23,685 bases of DNA from a virus, in IMG/VR virus record IMGVR_UViG_3300028086_000007, positions 1 to 23,685 of that record; one strand, written 5' to 3'. Under the pieces are notes generated by a model. It saw only the letters and a list, made by a program, of their open reading frames with translations. It ran no database searches and was not told where the DNA came from. The position numbers were made by a program, and so were the translations under genes. Shown piece by piece: positions 21,939-23,685 of the stretch (positions are counted from its first letter, which is position 1; every line of letters begins with the position of its first letter).

Positions 21939-23685
21939 CCGTTTTTGCGCAGCAGCATTGCGCTAGAATTGACCTCATCGATCATGATCCAGCCATGCTC
22001 AAACGCCTCGATGATCTCGCCCTGAATAAGCGCGCCGATCAGTTTGTCAGAGTAGGATGGGTTGACCATATTGCGCACTGTGCGCTCGGCATTGCCATCG
22101 GCTGTCAGCATATCCTTGAGCGCTGAGCGTGAGACATAGGGACTGCCTTCGCGTGTTTCGGCTCCTCCGGCCCACCAGGCGCGTTCCCAAGTCTTTCGGT
22201 GTCCATCTAGCTTGGACTCCTTCTGAGGCGCTACGGGAGCCTCCTCGATCGCGAGGACGGCACTGCAGACCTGTTCGCCATCCTCATCCATCCAGCCCTT
22301 GATTGGCACGATGTTGAGGTTGGCATAGATCGGCTGGGCTTCTTCGGCATCTTTCGACTTGCGCTGGACGATCTGCATGGGCTGATCGCCTTTTGCTGGC
22401 ACGATGCTGATTTCAATTTCGAGCGCGCCTTTCCATGCTGATGAGCCACGCGCACGATGCTGGGCTTCTTCTGAGACACCAGTATGGTGGACCAACAAGA
22501 CGCTGCACTCAAACTCACGCATCAACCCAGCGCAGGCATCGATCATAGTCTTGGCATCCTGGGCGCTGTTTTCATCGCCAAGCAGGAAGCGGTGCAGCGT
22601 GTCGATTACGATCAGGCTGGGCTGTTTTGGCAGTGACCTGACGGCATCGAGGACGCGCTGATAGCCTTCTGGCGTATTGAGATCGCACCCAGCCTTGGAG
22701 AGCCACATATTGAGGTTCTTGGCCCCATGATGCTGCTTCCATGCAGCAACGCGGCTGCGCAGGCCGTGGTGGCCCTCACCGGCCAGATAAACGACCGTGC
22801 CAGCTTTGACCTTGTGACCGTTCCAGTCTGGCATAGCTGCGGCCATGTGCAGAGACCAGTCAAGGACAGCGAAGGTCTTGCCACCACCTGATGGACCGTG
22901 GACCATGATCAGGGCTTGTTCTTGGAGCCAGTGCTTCACCAGCCATTTGATGGGCGCTGGTTTGGTGCAGAAGTCGTCGGCCGGGACCAACCAGTCTGAT
23001 GCTGGCGGCTGGAGCAGGATCTTGAGATCGTGTCCGGCTTGGACATAATCATTTGCGTCACCATCGATCGGCGGCATGACAACGCGTGCGCCATATTTGG
23101 CCGAGGCTTGATCGGCATATTTCTGGCCTGTGCCTGATGCGTCATTGTCGGCCACAATGACCAACTCCTGCATTTGTCCGTATTTCTCGCGGATCGATCC
23201 GGTTACGGGAACCAGATTGGACGCGGAATAGGCAACGATGCAAGGCCGATGCGTGATCTCGTGGATCGTGGCGGCAGTGGCGAAACCTTCGGCAATGTAG
23301 ATTGTTCCAGGCTCATCGGTTGTGCCGACCATCCAGAAGCAGCCGCCAGTCTGACCGCCTGCGTGGTAAAGTTTGCCACCTTCCTGATCGATATACTGGA
23401 TCGATGCCAGCTTTCCTTCTGGCGTAAAGAGCGGAGCCATCAAGCGGCCATCGCTGGTGATGCGAGTTCCGTGCGCTCCAACGCCCTTGCGCGCCAGATA
23501 TGGGTGATCTGGACTGGCTCCCATGCCGTTTGACCAGATGATCTCGGCAGTATCGGCCACTGCTTCGCGCTGGCGTTTTAGTTCATCGTCGCGGATCTTG
23601 ATGGCTTCGGAAAGCCTGCGCGCATGAATGATCTGCTCTGCATCAGTCAGCTGGCGACCAACATCCGCGCGCCATGTGACTTCGA
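21926..23685 (-). CDS. TOPRIM primase / RecA-like helicase, 5' end missing
   Basis: The frame is open to the right edge without an ATG. The GTG at 23560 is probably internal, since 41 further codons (EVTWRADVGRQLTDAEQIIH and on) read as normal protein. Counted from that GTG, residues about 85-175 form a TOPRIM domain with IYIAEGFATA (Glu91) and VIVADNDASG (Asp138, Asp140) for primer synthesis. From about 205 comes a RepA/DnaB-like ATPase with Walker A HGPSGGGKTF (221-230), Walker B LIVIDTLHR (316-324), VLLVHHTG (354-361) and RARGSSAWKG (369-378). A winged-helix-like tail follows from about 450. It would prime and unwind phage DNA, as T7 gp4 does. The N-terminal zinc-binding part is expected outside the window. 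Confidence 0.88.
   Translation of the reverse strand, partial: EVTWRADVGRQLTDAEQIIHARRLSEAIKIRDDELKRQREAVADTAEIIWSNGMGASPDHPYLARKGVGAHGTRITSDGRLMAPLFTPEGKLASIQYIDQEGGKLYHAGGQTGGCFWMVGTTDEPGTIYIAEGFATAATIHEITHRPCIVAYSASNLVPVTGSIREKYGQMQELVIVADNDASGTGQKYADQASAKYGARVVMPPIDGDANDYVQAGHDLKILLQPPASDWLVPADDFCTKPAPIKWLVKHWLQEQALIMVHGPSGGGKTFAVLDWSLHMAAAMPDWNGHKVKAGTVVYLAGEGHHGLRSRVAAWKQHHGAKNLNMWLSKAGCDLNTPEGYQRVLDAVRSLPKQPSLIVIDTLHRFLLGDENSAQDAKTMIDACAGLMREFECSVLLVHHTGVSEEAQHRARGSSAWKGALEIEISIVPAKGDQPMQIVQRKSKDAEEAQPIYANLNIVPIKGWMDEDGEQVCSAVLAIEEAPVAPQKESKLDGHRKTWERAWWAGGAETREGSPYVSRSALKDMLTADGNAERTVRNMVNPSYSDKLIGALIQGEIIEAFEHGWIMIDEVNSSAMLLRKNGDPK

Noticed and set aside
23560-23560. GTG as the start of the primase-helicase gene
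   Set aside because: The frame continues upstream for 41 normal-looking codons to the window edge, so the gene is truncated by the window. The GTG has no clear Shine-Dalgarno.
1-23685. CRISPR array, tRNA or insertion sequence
   Set aside because: I saw no regularly spaced direct repeats of 25-40 bases, no cloverleaf with a tRNA T-arm, and no transposase or terminal inverted repeats.

Overview
The window reads as part of the genome of a tailed, P22-like podovirus (Caudoviricetes), either a free phage or a prophage. The evidence is a co-oriented virion block in P22-like order: small and large terminase, P22-type portal, scaffold, P22 gp5-type coat, gp4-type and gp10-type tail factors, a needle candidate, ejection proteins and a tailspike. 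All supported genes lie on the minus strand, so the biological order runs from high to low coordinates. Base composition looks like the low to mid 50s % GC by eye. The host cannot be named from this sequence. No integrase, repressor, lysis cassette, tRNA or CRISPR is visible.

Layout in transcription order. (1) 23685-21926: 3' part of a TOPRIM primase / RecA-like helicase that runs off the right edge. (2) About 21925-21795: a short non-coding gap packed with copies of the heptamer TGACCCT and two perfect 14-bp palindromes. This is the only real regulatory or origin-like island in the window. (3) 21794-20228: a DUF6378-like protein and a ParB-methyltransferase fusion. (4) 20235-14396: terS, terL, portal, scaffold and coat. 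(5) 14334-12551: a GC-rich hairpin behind the coat gene, two tiny lysine-rich proteins, a HeH/LEM-like protein, the gp4-type adaptor, a small beta-rich knob-like protein and another basic protein. (6) 12549-9082: gp10-type tail hub, a needle candidate with a probable TNF/C1q-like knob, and three conserved phage proteins of unknown role. (7) 9089-4154: an ejection module made of a glycine/alanine-rich protein, a coiled-coil protein, an M15-like peptidase frame and a 1071-aa protein. (8) 4101-1: receptor-binding genes, namely a tailspike with a P22-like head-binding domain and an S74 self-cleaving chaperone, a lectin-like protein, and a second beta-helix protein that runs off the left edge.

Genes are tightly packed: many join by TAATG, TGATG or ATGA overlaps or by a few bases, as expected for one long late operon. 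Shine-Dalgarno positions move several starts inward from the longest open frame (large ejection protein, 706-aa tailspike, terL, 60-aa protein, DUF6378-like protein). The terminase pumps DNA through the portal into a scaffold-directed coat shell. The gp4/gp10/needle proteins close the portal, the ejection proteins and peptidase would cross the cell envelope, and the distal genes bind or degrade the cell surface. The most interesting points are the TGACCCT array, the apparent +1 frame break between an ejection protein and its peptidase, the modular tailspike, and the lysine-rich mini-proteins behind the coat gene.
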